Of a stretch of DNA of 64,000 bases, positions 11,391-24,401 are shown one piece after another; the first letter of the stretch is position 1; every line of letters starts with the position of its first letter. Under the pieces are notes generated by a model. It ran no database searches. It saw only the letters and a program-made list of their open reading frames with translations, and was not told where the DNA came from. The position numbers were made by a program, and so were the translations under genes. This stretch comes from Epiperipatus broadwayi (Eukaryota > Onychophora > Udeonychophora > Euonychophora > Peripatidae): positions 62,001-126,000 of the forward strand of contig JAQFVV010000562.1 of the NCBI GenBank assembly GCA_028023455.1, in the 5' to 3' direction.

Positions 11391-13760
11391 AAAAACTAAC
11401 GTCATATAATAGTATTAGTTAGTAGAATATTTAATTACAAATCTAAGAAATCAGATCTTTTTAGATCAAATTGATCATTTAGGTTCAGCCCGGAATCATT
11501 ATATGTATATGTTTTTGATTAGCATCAATGCCATCTTAAGGTGAACACCAAGGTTGAGAATACAACCTTTTAATTTTATCAAAATTTTGTGCTAAAACAA
11601 AACAGTTTAACTATTTGAGAATGGATAATTTAAATAAAAATTTTATAAGTAACATTTCATTGATAATTGTAATATTCATAATAAAAATAATCTATTTAAC
11701 TGTGTAAGAGTGAATAAATAATAATAATCTCATAAAAGTAAAGATTGTGATTTAAAGACAAAATGGGTCATGTAATAGTTGAAAAACCTTGCCTACATTA
11801 ACCAAAAGATGCCATATTTGAAACAAAGAAAAGCTGATAATGTTATTACAAATGCACTTTAAATAGGTTTTTTAATATCCCTTACTTACATAATATTTTT
11901 ACTTGTTTGTATAATTTGAAAATTTTAACTTTAAAATTATTACTATTTAAAGTGGATTAGAGATTTTTATTTATTTGAACATAATTAACTTTTCTACAAT
12001 ATGAATATTAAATCACTGACATTATAAAATATACATTGAAAATATTTTCATGTATGTAAAGTATCTCACAATATTTTTTATTTATTTATAGCGATTTATA
12101 TGATTTGATATTTGATTTACTTTTGAAAACTGATAGTTGACCTTTTTGAAAATAAAAATTTGATAACGAGATATAATTTAAGCTAGAAAAAGAAATGCTG
12201 AAAATTATTAAAGTATTTAATTCATTTAATGATAATCAGGAATTTAATTTGGAAATATTTAGAATTCTTTTTGTTTTTGCAAATATTATATTCTCTTCAT
12301 ATTTTTTTGATACAGTTCAGTCCTTCTTTATTTTATTTTATTTTATTTTTTTAAACATATTTGATAATAGATTCGCCAAATTCAGATGGCATTAGACATA
12401 CAGTAGGAAAATGCACTTAATATTAAAAATAATATTTTCACCAGAATAGTTTTTTTCCCTCAACATTATCTATTAAACCTTTCAAATCATTCCTATAATA
12501 ATAATCACAATAATTTAATCACAGGTTTTTTTACTATTTACAAGCTTAATACATTTTTGAGGTCAATTATACTTCATTTATCTGCATATTTATATCTTTA
12601 TATCTGCATTAATATCAACAATCCATTCTACATCACTCCACTGTAAAGTTATTTATGTAAGCATGAATAATAAATATAACCCTAAATTGTAATGGCAGTC
12701 AGATTCCAGACTATTTTCTAGTTGTTGACTTCAATTTCTGATAAGAATTGCACATATCTATTCAGCAGTTATTTTTACTTTTTTTTATGTTGTTCAAACT
12801 AATTAATTGAAATTTTAACTACCCTAATATTTTGAACTCAAAGTAATCATTTTATACAGCAGTACAGATTTGACACTGATTCAGCAAGTATATAATTTAA
12901 TAATCTCACTTATAAGCTATCTATTGACATATTTTTGATCTTTTAGAATAACAGTAATGCAGAAGATTTTTATTCTATTCTGTATTTTCAATTGGTTTCA
13001 GCAAAATAATATGAAGTTTTAATTTATGAACACTGGAAATCAAACTCTTATGAAAAAAAATATTAATGGCATTTAATGTGTATTATGGTATTATAAAACC
13101 AATATTTATTTTTATGTATTAAAATAAATTATATTCAATCAACGTATAAATGTTGACATTGTACTATACTGTTCATATACATATTTAAAAACGTAAATAT
13201 AAATAGGGATTAAATGTTTTTGATATAAATAACAATTTAAAAAATACAAAATTAACATTTACTTTCAAAAGAATTTTTAAAAACTTTAAGCTTTCACAAT
13301 AGCTCTGTATGCTGTTGTTTTTGATGCATAATATCAAAAATACTGTAAAAGCTGAAGAAAATTTGTCTTTTTTACTTTTAAAATTCATTTATGTAATATT
13401 TAAAAGATATTTCTTTAATTTTTTTTTTTAATTTTTTAATTTTTAGTTTTATACATGGTCATTGCTATTTTTCCAGTTTGTGATTTTTGTTTGTTTTCAT
13501 TATCAAATCCATGACTATAATGGTCAATCTGAAATAAATAAGTTTATATTGATTTAGTTAAAATGCACAAAATCAAATATAATGATGTCAAAAATTTATT
13601 TAAACCATATTTTGAATGGAATTGCGTATATTTTTAATGCATCATTCTGATTTAAATTAAAAGATGTATTATGAGATATTACTAGCATTAATGTCATATA
13701 TACAATTAAAAATTTAAAACTTTCACTAATTTTTTGTTAAAATTGTCTGCAAATGCAATA
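11391..13760. other. AT-rich intron sequence, no gene seen
   Basis: No element end, conserved frame or RNA gene recognised on either strand. It ends in a (TA)n run at 13758-13771 that serves as the target of the LTR element to the right. Confidence 0.35.
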
Positions 13761-13771
13761 TATATATATAT

Positions 13772-15430
13772 TGTGACAGAACGAGTTCGAACCTGGTCAC
13801 AACTAGTATAAGAGTTGGCAGTCATTACACTTATATGTAGTCTTGGTATATATAGATTTAATTATTATATTACATGGTGATGGTTATATAAATACACAGA
13901 TAGAACAAGGGGGGAGGTGCTCTGTCATTTCGAAACAGTATGTATGTGTGTGTTACAAATGTATGTATAAATGGATTTGATGGTTGGAGAGATAGAAATG
14001 AGGTTTTATTTTACTTGTGTTATAAAAGCCTAGAAATTTCCAGCAGAAATGGATTTTTGCTTTCTTTTGTTATTACAAGAAAAACAAAAGGTGATAAAAG
14101 CTATCACAATTTGACTAAAATCCAGTTAGGTGGCAATTGGAGAAACAGGAAGGGCAAATCGAGTGAACTTTCTAGAACAAATGGAGAGGCTATAAAAGGA
14201 AGGGACCCAGAATGCCCATTGTTTTGTCCCTACAGAGTTTGAAGCATTAACACAGTGGAATCGTTAGTTCAATTTTAAAAATCAAAATTACAAGTTTACC
14301 TAATGGTGACCAAAAAGGAAATGTTGGCATAAAAGCCTAAGGTATTGGGCTCAAACCCCTAATTCCCACTAACTGCTACTGCTACACTCAACAATAAACA
14401 AGATGCCTCTCTGGATTAAAACAACCACCAACTTCAGAACCATAAAGTGGATCCTCATTAAACAAAGACTGTGTAATAAATCAAAGAATAGGAAACATTG
14501 CAATGGATCATATATTTAGTTACCTGTGATGATCTGAACTATCAAAAGTAAAAAATATATTCTTTCATGAATTTCTCAGGAATATGCAGGTAATAAAAGA
14601 AATATATGTAATGATTTTCTATTTATAATAAGAAACTAAGAAAGAAATTATTAATCGATTCCATAGACTTGAATATGAGAATTCAATAAAAACTTTAAGA
14701 TTTTACTTGTGGATACTAATTATCACTATTAGAAATTGAGGTCATGCTGGAAATTCAATAAAGTAGGCCTTGAATGGTAATAAAGAAATAAACAAAAAGG
14801 TAGTGGAAGGGAAATCTCTATCAATCTTCACTATTTGACTTATTTATAAATAATAAATATTTGAAAGAATGTTGCATGCGTATGTGACAAATCAAAATGG
14901 CAGAGCTTTAACTATATTTATATTAATGGGTTAAGGGTTAAATTATATATTTTTTATGTGATTAAAAAATAATAATTATCATTTGGAAAAGCATTTAATA
15001 AATCTGATTTAATAACAACTCCGTATGTAGAAATCTTGTGGTATTTTTTTCTTTATGTGTATTTTATGTATTAGTAAAATTCTTACTCTCATTTATGTCT
15101 TCTCTTAGCCGTGATGCCATCTGACCTGAGTCTGAGATAGGTCTCTCTCACATGTTTTTAAGACAGTGGCTGTTATTGTTAATATATTCACTTCATGTAA
15201 TTCTTATATTTTTATAAGATTGGTGCTTAAAATTCTAGTGATGTCCATAAATACATGTTGGGAATCTATTAGAGTAACTAAAAACGAATTTATAAGATGT
15301 TCATATCAATTAGCGATTACATCAAAAATAGTTTTGATTAAATATATATATATATGTAAGCATGTATGTTTAGGGTTGAAAGTGTATCAGGTGAGAATTA
15401 GTATTATTAGTGGTCAGAGGTTTTGTTACA
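13772..15430 (+). repeat. 5' LTR of the gag-only element
   Basis: 1,659 bp, TG...CA ends (TGTGACAGAA to TTTTGTTACA). It pairs over its whole length with 16871-18540. It contains a TATA box at 14191 and AATAAA-type signals downstream. Confidence 0.85.
14191..14198 (+). promoter_or_regulatory. TATA box in the 5' LTR
   Basis: TATAAAAG follows GGAGAGGC and precedes a GGAAGGGA string. It is preserved at the matching place in the other LTR (17284-17291). Position inside the LTR and conservation between the copies support a retrotransposon promoter. Confidence 0.55.
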
Positions 15431-15431
15431 A

Positions 15432-15449
15432 TGGTGCCCAACATGGGAC
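15432..15449 (+). other. Primer-binding site of the gag-only element
   Basis: TGGTGCCCAACATGGGAC begins two bases after the LTR's terminal ACA. The TGGYGCCCAAC pattern is that of tRNA-primed LTR elements and resembles tRNA-Lys-type primer sites; the exact primer tRNA is inferred. Confidence 0.75.
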
Positions 15450-15835
15450 TTTGAAAAGAAGTAGAGGGGGTGGGGAATTAGGAGAAATACAGAGATAATT
15501 TTGGGGTTGGAACTGGATCACAAAACATATATGGTTTCTAAATCAGCATTTCTAATGTCCAGTTTTTGAATTATAAAATCAATGTTACTCATTAGCAGAA
15601 TTTGGTTATATATATATATAGTGAAGTCAGAAATGCATTTAGATTTGTATAGAAAGGAATCTATTTTAGTGATATTTTGAGAATCAAATAAAGGGAAAAC
15701 AAAATCGTACATGGGAAGGCTAGTGAAATGGTAGTAGAGGCTAACAGGAAAGCAGTGCAGGGTGTTGGAGTGGGGGAATGGAGTCAAGGTATTTAAGTGA
15801 AAATAAAAAAACAAAAAGAAGAGTTTATGGAAACA

Positions 15836-16740
15836 ATGGCACAAAAGAAAATGGACAAACAAAAAGGGGATCAAGAAGACATTTTGGAATGGATTTCGGG
15901 AAAGCTAGAAAGTTTGGAGATTCAGAGAATTTAAAAAGAGAATGAGTAGGTTAGAACAGAAAGTAGATATTAAAAATGAAAATGATTTGGGGCAACAGAA
16001 GATGAAGGCACAGAACTTAAATATGGAGAGTGGGGGTGAACAGAAGCAAGACACTCAATTAAACACCACAAGAAAACTGGCAGTGGTGCTAGGTTACATG
16101 GTGATGCAAGGGAATGCAAATCAATTGCTAAGAATCTGGCTTTTTGCTAGTAACATCAGGGAGGCACCTGTAGAGCATATACACAGTTTGAGGAAATACT
16201 TTAGTGTAAACTCCATGGCAGGGAAAAGTAAGATAGCTATTGCATGCAGCAACCTCATAGGCAATGTTCAATCATGGTGGGACATGCTGTTCCAACAGCT
16301 GATGACTTTCAAAGATTACCAGAAAAAAGTGAGGGAGGCCTTTTGGTCTAAGGACAGGCAGGAGTTGACATGCTATTAAATTATGGAAAAAAAGTTTAAG
16401 GACAGTTGCAGCAATAGTTATTCACAGTTTTTTCACAGGCAGGTAGCTAGACGGTGGACATCGGACACATGCAATCTGTCAGAGAGTCATTTAATCCACA
16501 TCATAAGACACAGCATGCACATGAGAGTGGAACAGATGATATTGGAAGCAGGAAGAGCAACCATTGAAGAGATTTTTAAGTTGCTCAACACCATTAATAT
16601 AATCTCATATGACTATGGGGGGCATCATGAGGTGATATAAGAAGAAGGAGAGCTGAGAATGGGAATGGAGACTTTTCCAAAATGGAGGGAGATACCTGAA
16701 GGGAAGATATCACCTCAGAAGCCAAACTTTGGAACAGAAT
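15836..16740 (+). pseudogene. Gag-like protein of the LTR element, interrupted
   Basis: An ATG at 15836 starts MAQKKMDKQKGDQEDILEW. The frame shifts near 15930 into a second one reading MSRLEQKVDIKNENDL and on to the main domain. The central part (about 16060-16380) has the features of a Ty3-type capsid: LRKYFSVNSMAGKSKIA, then a Trp pair in NVQSWWDMLF and an aromatic FKDYQKKVREAFW segment. In-frame stops lie at 16377-16379 and 16638-16640, after which the frame continues to a final stop near 16740. No zinc knuckle was seen. The lysine- and glutamate-rich start suggests a coiled coil. Family assignment rests on position between primer site and purine tract and on the capsid-like pattern. Confidence 0.6.
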
Positions 16741-16856
16741 GAGAAGCAGATGGACACATGGGCAGGGTAGAAATATCAGCAAAGAAATAGATAAGTAGAT
16801 AAAAAAATTGTAAAAGAGAGCTGTTCAAAATATGTGAGAGGTTTTTGAAGGCTTCT

Positions 16857-16870
16857 GAAGGAGGGGGTAT
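16857..16870 (+). other. Polypurine tract of the gag-only element
   Basis: GAAGGAGGGGGTAT lies directly against the start of the 3' LTR, where plus-strand synthesis is primed in LTR elements. Confidence 0.75.
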
Positions 16871-18540
16871 TGTGACAGAATGGGTTTGAACCTTGTCACA
16901 ACTAGTATAAGAGGTGGTGGTTATTACACATATATGTAGTCATGATATATATAGATTTAATTATATTATGTGATGGTTATATAAATACACAAATAGAATA
17001 AGGGGGGAGGTGCTCTGTCATTTTGAAATAGTATGTATGTGCATGTTACAAATGTATGTATAAATGGGTTTGATGGTTGAAGAGATAGAAATGAGGTTTT
17101 ATTTCACTTGCATTGTAAAAGCCTAGAAATTTCCAGCAGAAATGGATTTTTGCTTTCTTTTATTATTATAAGAAAAGCAGAAAGGGATAAAACTTTCACA
17201 TTTCGACTAAAATCCAGTTAGGCGGCAATTGGAGAAATAGGAAGTGCAGATTGAGCAAACTTTCTAGAATGAATGGAGAGGGCTATAAAAGGAAGGGATG
17301 CAGAATGCCCTTTTTCTTGTCCCTGCAGAGTTTGAAGCATTAACACAGTGGAATCATTAGTTCAATTTCAAAAATCAAGATTACAAGTTTACCTAATTGC
17401 AACCAAAAAGAAAATGTTGGGTTAAAAGCCTAATGTATTGGCTCAAGCCTCTAATTTCCACTAACTGCTGCCGCTACACTCAACAATAAACAAGATGCCT
17501 CTCTGAATTAAAACAACCACCAGCATCAGAACCATGAAGTGGATCCTCATCAAATGAAGACTGTGTAATAAATCAAAGAACGAAAACCTCATGATGGATC
17601 ATATATTTAGTTACCTATGATGATCCAGACTATCAAAAGTAAAAAATATATTCTTCCACAAATTTCCTGGGGATGTGCAGGTAATAAAAGAAATTTATAT
17701 AATGATTTGCTATTTATAATAAGAAACTAAGAAAGAAATTATTAATTGATTCCATGGAGTTGCGTATGAGAATTTAATAAAAACTTTTTTTAAGATTTTA
17801 CTTGCAGATACTAATTATCACTATTAGAGATTGAGGTCATGTTAAAAATTCAATGAAGTGGCCTTGAGTAGTAATAAAGAAATAAATAGAAAGTTAGTGG
17901 AAGGGAAATCTCTTTCTATCAATCTTCACTATTTGACTTATTTATAAATAATAAATATTTGAAAGAATGTTGCATGCATATGTGACAAATCAAAATGGCA
18001 GAGCTTTAACTATATTTATGTTAACGGGTTAAGGATTAAATTATATATATTTTTTATGTGATTAGAAAATAATAATTATCATTTGGAATAGCATTTAATA
18101 AATCTGATTTAATAACAATTCCGTATGTAGAAATCTTGTGGTATTTTTTTCTTTATGTGTATTTTATGTATTATTAAAATTCTTACACTCATTCATGTCT
18201 ATTCTCAGCCATGACGCCACCCATCCAACAGGTCTGAGCTAGATGATGGTCAAAACCTTTCTCACATATTTTTAAGACAGTGGCTGTTATTGGTAATATA
18301 TTCACTTCGCATAATTCTTATATTTATATAAGATTGGCACTTGGAATCCTAGTGATGCCCATAAATAAGCATTGGGAATCTATTAGAGTTACTGAGAATG
18401 AATATATAAGACATTCATATAAATTAGTGATTAAATCAAAAATAGTTTTGATTAAATATATATACATAAGCATGTATGTTTAGGGTTGAAAGTGTATCAG
18501 GTGAGGATTAGTATTATTAGTGGTGGGAGGTTTTGTCACA
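16871..18540 (+). repeat. 3' LTR of the gag-only element
   Basis: 1,670 bp, TGTGACAGAA to TTTTGTCACA, collinear with 13772-15430, including the TATA box (17284). Confidence 0.85.
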
Positions 18541-19954
18541 ATATATTCTTTTTTGGAAATACATATGCATGCAAAATTTTAACTATATTCTAAATTGGGA
18601 AGAGGAAGAAAATTGATTACAAGATTTTATTTAATAGTTTTAAAAGTTAAATAAAAGTATATAAAAAATTAATAACATCTTGTCCTTCTCTCCATGATCA
18701 ATTTATCTTCAAATTTGAGAAGGATGTTTTTGTAAAAAAATTAAATTTCAAAAACTGGGAATGAATCTTTGAAAGTAGATTTCAGAATCTTTATGTTTAT
18801 AAATAAAAAATTAGATATGCATATTATGCAAACTTTTATCTTTTAATACCATAAAATGTAAAAAAAATGTTGTTTTATTTATTTTTTTGTTTGTTTTCTT
18901 TTTCTCTCATGGTCAATATTTAAAATTTATTTTGGACTATAATATCCTCAGCAACCAGAAGGTTAGTTTATCTAAATAAAACTTTCATTAAATTTTAAGT
19001 TGCACTATGCTTTTTATTTTGCAATTTTAAATATGGCAATTTGCATTTAATCGATTACTGTCTTTTTTTTAACCGAAATTATAATGATTGTATTGTATTT
19101 TTAAATTGTGGGCGATGTCTACATTTTATTTATTTTTGATAACTTCTAATTTTACATTTGAAATCCAATCATAGCATTTTTTAAAAATTTAAAAATTGTA
19201 GATAGCATATTATAACTGAAGAAAATGCATTAATTAAAAGATATTATATTTTAAAATCACTCATGTATTTTTGAAATTGTACATTATGAAAGAGTTTTAT
19301 TTATGAGTTTCTGATCCAAGATATTTCAAGTCCATGAAAAAGTGAAAGCTTCTATCACATTTTACTATTATTTATGTGTGATAATATAAAATTATGTTTT
19401 ATAAAAATGTGAAGAACAAGAAACTTTTGTATATATTAAAATAAAGCATTACATAACTCTCTCAGCTTAACTTTAATATCTGCACAAGTAGCAGTGATTC
19501 AATCTACATCACTTTAATCTGCTGCTCCCACTGGATATTTATGTCAAAATGAAGTTCAAAATTCTAGTGTGTTTAAAAATTTCAAACCATTATTTTGAAC
19601 AATGTTCTAGAAGTAAAAATGGTCGTGATAATTGAAGGTAAGCATTTGTGTAGTATTACTATATCCACTGATTACTTATGTTTATCAAGATTATTTTTAG
19701 AGAAAAATGGTTCTGCAGTTAATATAGATATTAAATATAAACTAGGAGAATCTTCAAATGCTCATTTTTAAAAAAATTCTTACATCTATAAATCACAAAA
19801 GATTCAAATGTTTAACTAATTAGCCTTAATGCTAATTTTAAAATTTGTGTAATGAGAGGAAAATAGTTATAAATTTATATTTAAAATTTTTTAAAATTTT
19901 ATATAATAAATATTTCAATCACTGTTTAAATTAAAATTCACATACTCCTATAAT
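18541..19954. other. AT-rich intron sequence, no gene seen
   Basis: No recognisable coding signal or element boundary after the LTR element's right flank. Confidence 0.35.
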
Positions 19955-20172
19955 AAAGCACTGTTGGACACTTCATATAGTTCAGTTTTTGCACAGCATC
20001 GCATGTCAGCCAGTCACGATTGCCAACCTAGAGATCCAGTGGTGGTTTGCAGAGAGCAACACAATCTCAAAAAAAATAAAATAAAAGAGGCTTACTGTAT
20101 CGCTAGAGATAGCGATGCCATAAATAGAAAAGACTCTTGCTACAAAATATCTCAGAAATGGAATATGTAACT
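19955..20172 (+). pseudogene. Possible 3'-end fragment of a retroelement ORF (Penelope-like C-terminus)
   Basis: A short frame ends with EQHNLKK.KIKEAYCIARDS, then DAINRKDS and ISQKW before its stop at 20168-20170. The order, basic helix KIKEA followed by INR and a terminal W, resembles the very end of GIY-YIG-bearing retroelement proteins. The catalytic parts are absent, so this would be a strongly 5'-truncated copy. The identification rests on a short pattern and could be wrong. Confidence 0.35.
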
Positions 20173-20665
20173 ATCGCATTTGCATACATTTACATCGCTC
20201 CTAATCAAGTTCTTATCTATTTGCAAAATGGCTATGAATATGAGGGCTCTGACCCTTGAAAGCACTTAGCCATTTAATTAAATATATATATATTAAAATA
20301 AAATATATATATATACATTTCTTTATTTGTCTTCAGCTTTGTCTTGTGCGTATTAGCGCATTTTATATTTTGCACTTGAGAACATTTAACCACGAAGTTT
20401 AAACTGTTTGCTCATAAAATTCATTTTGTAAAATTTTTGTATAAATTAACCATATATGCTTAAGAGAATAAAAAGAAATAATTGAAAGATTTCTTAAAAT
20501 TAATTTAATGAATTACATATGAGACTAATAATTATTTATTCAAAACCACAAATGAATTATTTAAAATTTTTAAAAATAAAAATTGCAATAGAGAATAAAC
20601 AAATATTTTGTAATGTCACTATTAAAATAAAGATGATAAGATTCTCAGTTGCTAATTAAAAAATT
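20173..20665. other. AT-rich intron sequence, no gene seen
   Basis: Contains a (TA)n patch at about 20283-20315; otherwise featureless. Confidence 0.3.
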
Positions 20666-20725
20666 AATATTATGAAGACTTAAATAAGAATATATATATA
20701 TTCTTATTTAAGTCTTCATAATATT
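20666..20725. repeat. 60-bp perfect palindrome
   Basis: A 25-base left arm (20666-20690, AATATTATGAAGACTTAAAT...) is perfectly complementary to the right arm (20701-20725). The ten-base centre TATATATATA is itself palindromic. A (TA)n run follows at 20721-20747. The unique-sequence arms mean this is more than a simple TA repeat. Confidence 0.9.
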
Positions 20726-21073
20726 ATATATATATATATATATATATGTTGGATTTGTCTGAATATACATTTGCGGGTTGTTAATATTAGTATTGTATTA
20801 GTATTTTAGATGAATTCCATCACTGATTTTGAGATTTTCAGTTCTCTGTAACATCTATTTTGATGGACAGTGATTACATTTTTACATGAAAAGCTTCATT
20901 TTAATATATACTTACATAATTAGTTAAAAATTATATTTAAACATAAGCAATGAAAAGGATTCACTACTATTAGATTTAGCACAATATTATTTCATTTTAA
21001 TACATTGTACTATTTTAAATTAAACATAAGTTGATGTATTGATTAAACTACTATGCTTTTGAAAGACTTATGA

Positions 21074-21101
21074 GTGTGTGTGTATATATATACACACACA
21101 C
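21074..21101. repeat. 28-bp microsatellite palindrome (GT)n(AT)n(AC)n
   Basis: GTGTGTGTGT, ATATATAT and ACACACACAC join into a perfect palindrome, a hairpin-forming compound microsatellite. Confidence 0.85.
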
Positions 21102-21849
21102 TTTTCCAGATTCTAAAAAAATTAGAATGTTTTTTTTTAAATAACTATATATTTCTAAGTAGCCATTTAAAATTGAGTAATAAATAGATATCCAACTATT
21201 TGTAGTTAAAAAAAATAAAACAAAAATAGAAATGCCTAAAACTCTTAGCAACTGTTGATTGAGAATCCTGGTGAATAATGATTTTTAATTCACAATTCTG
21301 CTTTGGAGAGTTGTTTGTGAGAATTGCCCTGAAATAACTTTTTTAAATGTCATTTTATCTCTCTTTTTCTTTCCCTGCCTCCCTCTCTCTCTCTCTCTTC
21401 ATCTTTCAACTCTCTATTTATTTATCTATCTATTAATCTCTCTATCTGTTCATCCATTTATCTATATTAATGAAACAAATTCTGATAAATTTTAGCAATA
21501 TCTATATAAAAAAATTTAAATGGAACATAAATAAAAAGTCCGAATTAAATAAAAATAATGATATTTGGAAAATGTTATTGGAAGAAAAATCATCTCAACC
21601 AATGTTTTTGAGAATGAAAAAGAATAATTTTTTAAAAAGGAATACATTCGTAAAATTGCACATGCAAAAGTGTAGAAATACTATCTACTTTTTATTTTTC
21701 TGTAAAATTGTTTTATTTGCTAATACTTAGTTTCATACATTTATAAATTTAAATTAAAATACCTTTAAATCATATACATGAAACTTCTTATCAAATGATC
21801 GTAATCAGATTTCATTCATTATCATTATTTTTAACTATTATTGAGTTCG
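21102..21849. other. Intron sequence with pyrimidine-rich microsatellite
   Basis: About 21358-21465 is a (CT)n/(TCTA)n-rich stretch; the rest is AT-rich with no convincing gene. The small frame at 21470-21730 is a low-complexity Lys/Asn reading of AT-rich DNA. Confidence 0.4.
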
Positions 21850-22290
21850 CCTTAGGATAAAATTCTCTCAACTTTTAGCCAGTTACTTTGATCCATAGCC
21901 TTTCTTTTCCATATAACACCAACAAACTTCATTATTTATGCATCCATTTCACATGTGAACTCTTTCTAAATCTTTAAAGTCTCTTGGAACAAATATATGA
22001 CTTCAGTTGTTCATCTATTATCATTTCTTCTATAAATACGTCTAGCCCAATTCCATTTTAATCTCTCAATTATTTCAGTGATATCAATGATACTGATTTG
22101 TTTTCATTCATATACTTAATTTTCAATTCTTTGTTGTTCCTCCCATCATACATATTTTCATATCTTGTTGAATACTCTTACATCTCTGTATTGCTTCTAT
22201 TGCTTTGCTATTAAATGCCAACCCTCAGATCCATTAATAAATTATAGCACCTCAATTAAAAATCTTTTCTTTTAAACACATAGGCTAAAC
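21850..22290 (-). pseudogene. RTE-like LINE, 3'-terminal fragment, second copy
   Basis: On the minus strand this matches 8790-9290 in order: a GCCTATGTGTTTAAAAG-like start near 22285, a reading with RLKWNWARRIYRRND near 22070, then a tail rich in GGAAAAGAAA. It is heavily frameshifted. It could be the 3' end of the same LINE copy whose RT and endonuclease lie at 25262-26340 and 28828-29480, since order and strand agree, but the junction is too diverged to be sure. Confidence 0.55.
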
Positions 22291-22383
22291 TTGTCCCATA
22301 TGGCTATTTAAGTTAGACAATATCAACAAATTAAAAATCCTTTTTCTTTTCAAAAACTTTATTTTTTTATATCAATATTGAAC

Positions 22384-22409
22384 ACACACACATATATATA
22401 TATATATTG
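22384..22409. repeat. Compound microsatellite (CA)n(TA)n
   Basis: A CA run flows into a TA run immediately before the repeat unit at 22410. Confidence 0.8.
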
Positions 22410-23090
22410 TAACGATCCAGAGAATAAGTGACTTAACATAATCTGCACTACAAGGGCACCACTAGGCATTTGAACCTAGAAAATTTATAAAGTAGGCAGA
22501 TATGTAAGTAAAAAAAAAATTTTTTTTATTTTTATTTTAAAAATTTTGATTCCGGTCGTTAGCCCATTGTCACTAGCTCAGTGTAATAGCAGAGATTTAT
22601 ATTTTATAAGAAATTCTTATCTAAGAATATATAAAAAAGAATAAAATAAGCCACTTCCAGTAATTATACACACAAACATTTATTTATGCACATATATAAT
22701 ATTTAAAATTATTTTAGTATCAGTTTACATTTTAAAATTTAACTTACATTTTTAACTTTGATTTTAATTTACATTTTAATTTTTATAAATTTACATTTTA
22801 ATTTTTATAAGTTTGCACAGATGGATTTATAAAGGTTTGTTTTATAATGTTGAGTATCAATCGGCTGCATAGATTCCACGGTTAAAAACGTCTTGAAATA
22901 AACATAACCGATCAAAATACAAAGTCATTGATACCGTCAACTGCAGAGGGAATACAAGAAACCCAATAGCATTCATCATAAGATGCCACAGTGACATCGA
23001 TGACTTATATATTCTAACCGAATATGAAAACAACAACATAATTAACCGCTGACGACTCCATGCAACGTCCATACCAACTTAAATTTAATG
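22410..23090. repeat. Direct repeat unit, copy 1 (unclassified interspersed repeat)
   Basis: Starts TGTAACGATCCAGAGAATA straight after a TA repeat. It shares, in order, GGCATTTGAACCTAGAAAA, AAAGTAGGCAGATA, an A-run/T-run junction, GTCACTAGCTCAGTG, AATAAAATAAGCCACT and AAGTTTGCACAGAT with copy 2 at 24402. No coding capacity was seen. The TG start after TA looks LTR-like, but no matching CA end, primer site or purine tract was found. Confidence 0.65.
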
Positions 23091-24401
23091 CATTTTTATT
23101 TAGAGTGTCGAGTATGAATAGACCACATAGATTTGTATTTGAAAAGAAAACATTCAATCCCTTATTTAACCTTAGGCCAAAAGTTCATAGTCAAACCAAT
23201 GTCAACCCATCTGATATATCGATATATTCAATGTTACATGAATACAGCAGCACCAAAAAGGTTAAGAGAAGAAATTTCCTCTTGTCAGATGGGAATACTA
23301 CATCTATCTGACAAGAAGAGCAATAAAAAAAAACTCCATAGGAAATGACTGCGGTCATTTTGCTGTCTTACGATCGCATTCCATAGGCAAAAAGGAAGTG
23401 TGCGGCATATAAAGCGATTCTGGCCGTAGCGAATCTCATATTACATCTACTAATTACACCAATATAACCAATCCACTGACCCAATTTAACCACGAAACAA
23501 ATAACCTAAGATTACCCTCCCCTAATATAACTTTACAAATCTATATAGCCATACATGCCCGACTTAAGTTTAACATTTATATAATTTAATTTAACGAAAA
23601 ACAGAAATCATAATAAAAACTTAAAAGAACAAAAAAAATAAATGGAAATGATTTTACAAAAGAAATACATCAAATTAAAATTACTTATTAATAAATAAAG
23701 TTGGTCAGATAGGAATACTATTTGCAATAATTTCACTGCTAGGAAAGTTTAACTTTTAGAGTTCTTATTGTTTAGTATTAATATTCATTTAAGTTCATAA
23801 CATGCTTACGGTTTTAGAAATGTTCATTAGTTATCCATTGCTTGCTGTTTGGAATCCAGCATTAAAATCCCTCGATCCTGTGGTCCTCAATATAGGAAAA
23901 GCAATGTTTCATTTTCTTTTTTTTATAACAATTGAAGGAATTGAAAGTGCATCTTTCAATCCCTTCACCTCCGACTCTCCAACTTAACACATCTCCATCT
24001 TCTCTTAAATTTTCTTCACTCACTAAAAATTTTATTATCAAACTTTTTCTTTTATATGTAACTTTAGGATCCAATGGACATTACATCATCAATGATGATG
24101 ATCCTTCCATTGAGGTCCGATTCCCCGATGGATCTCTTTCATTGGCCATTAGTTTCTATTGTTTTCCTATCTGACTGTTGCTTATACATTTAAATGCCCA
24201 AGGGCTAGTTCACTTGGACTAATTAAAATAATCATTTCCATTTTTCAATAACATTAATTAATTTGTTTTCCAAACTTAAAGATATATTTTTATCTCTAAA
24301 TCTTTTTAAGTTTTTGCTTTTAAAATACTTTTTCTATTTTTAATAAAGTTTTATTTTAATAATTTTTTTCATCTGTGCGATTATATATATATATATACTG
24401 T
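23091..24401. other. Spacer between the two repeat copies
   Basis: No recognised protein. A short hairpin lies at about 23275-23322: TCTTGTCAGATGGGA and TCTATCTGACAAGA are complementary around a small loop. A segment at 23930-24270 is weakly similar to 7060-7380. Several short overlapping frames on both strands show no family pattern. Confidence 0.3.

Larger units (their letters stand above)
13772..18540 (+). mobile_element. Gag-only LTR retrotransposon (non-autonomous), complete with both LTRs
   Basis: Two direct repeats of about 1.66 kb, each starting TGTGACAGAA and ending TTTTGTYACA, flank an internal region of only about 1.44 kb. A primer-binding site follows the left LTR and a purine tract precedes the right LTR. 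The flanks are ATATAT at 13766-13771 and ATATAT at 18541-18546, consistent with a short target duplication inside a TA repeat. The internal region holds a broken gag-like frame and no protease, reverse transcriptase, RNase H or integrase. Proteins would have to be supplied by a relative. LTR halves match at most positions by eye but differ at many scattered sites, so the insertion is not recent. Confidence 0.85.
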
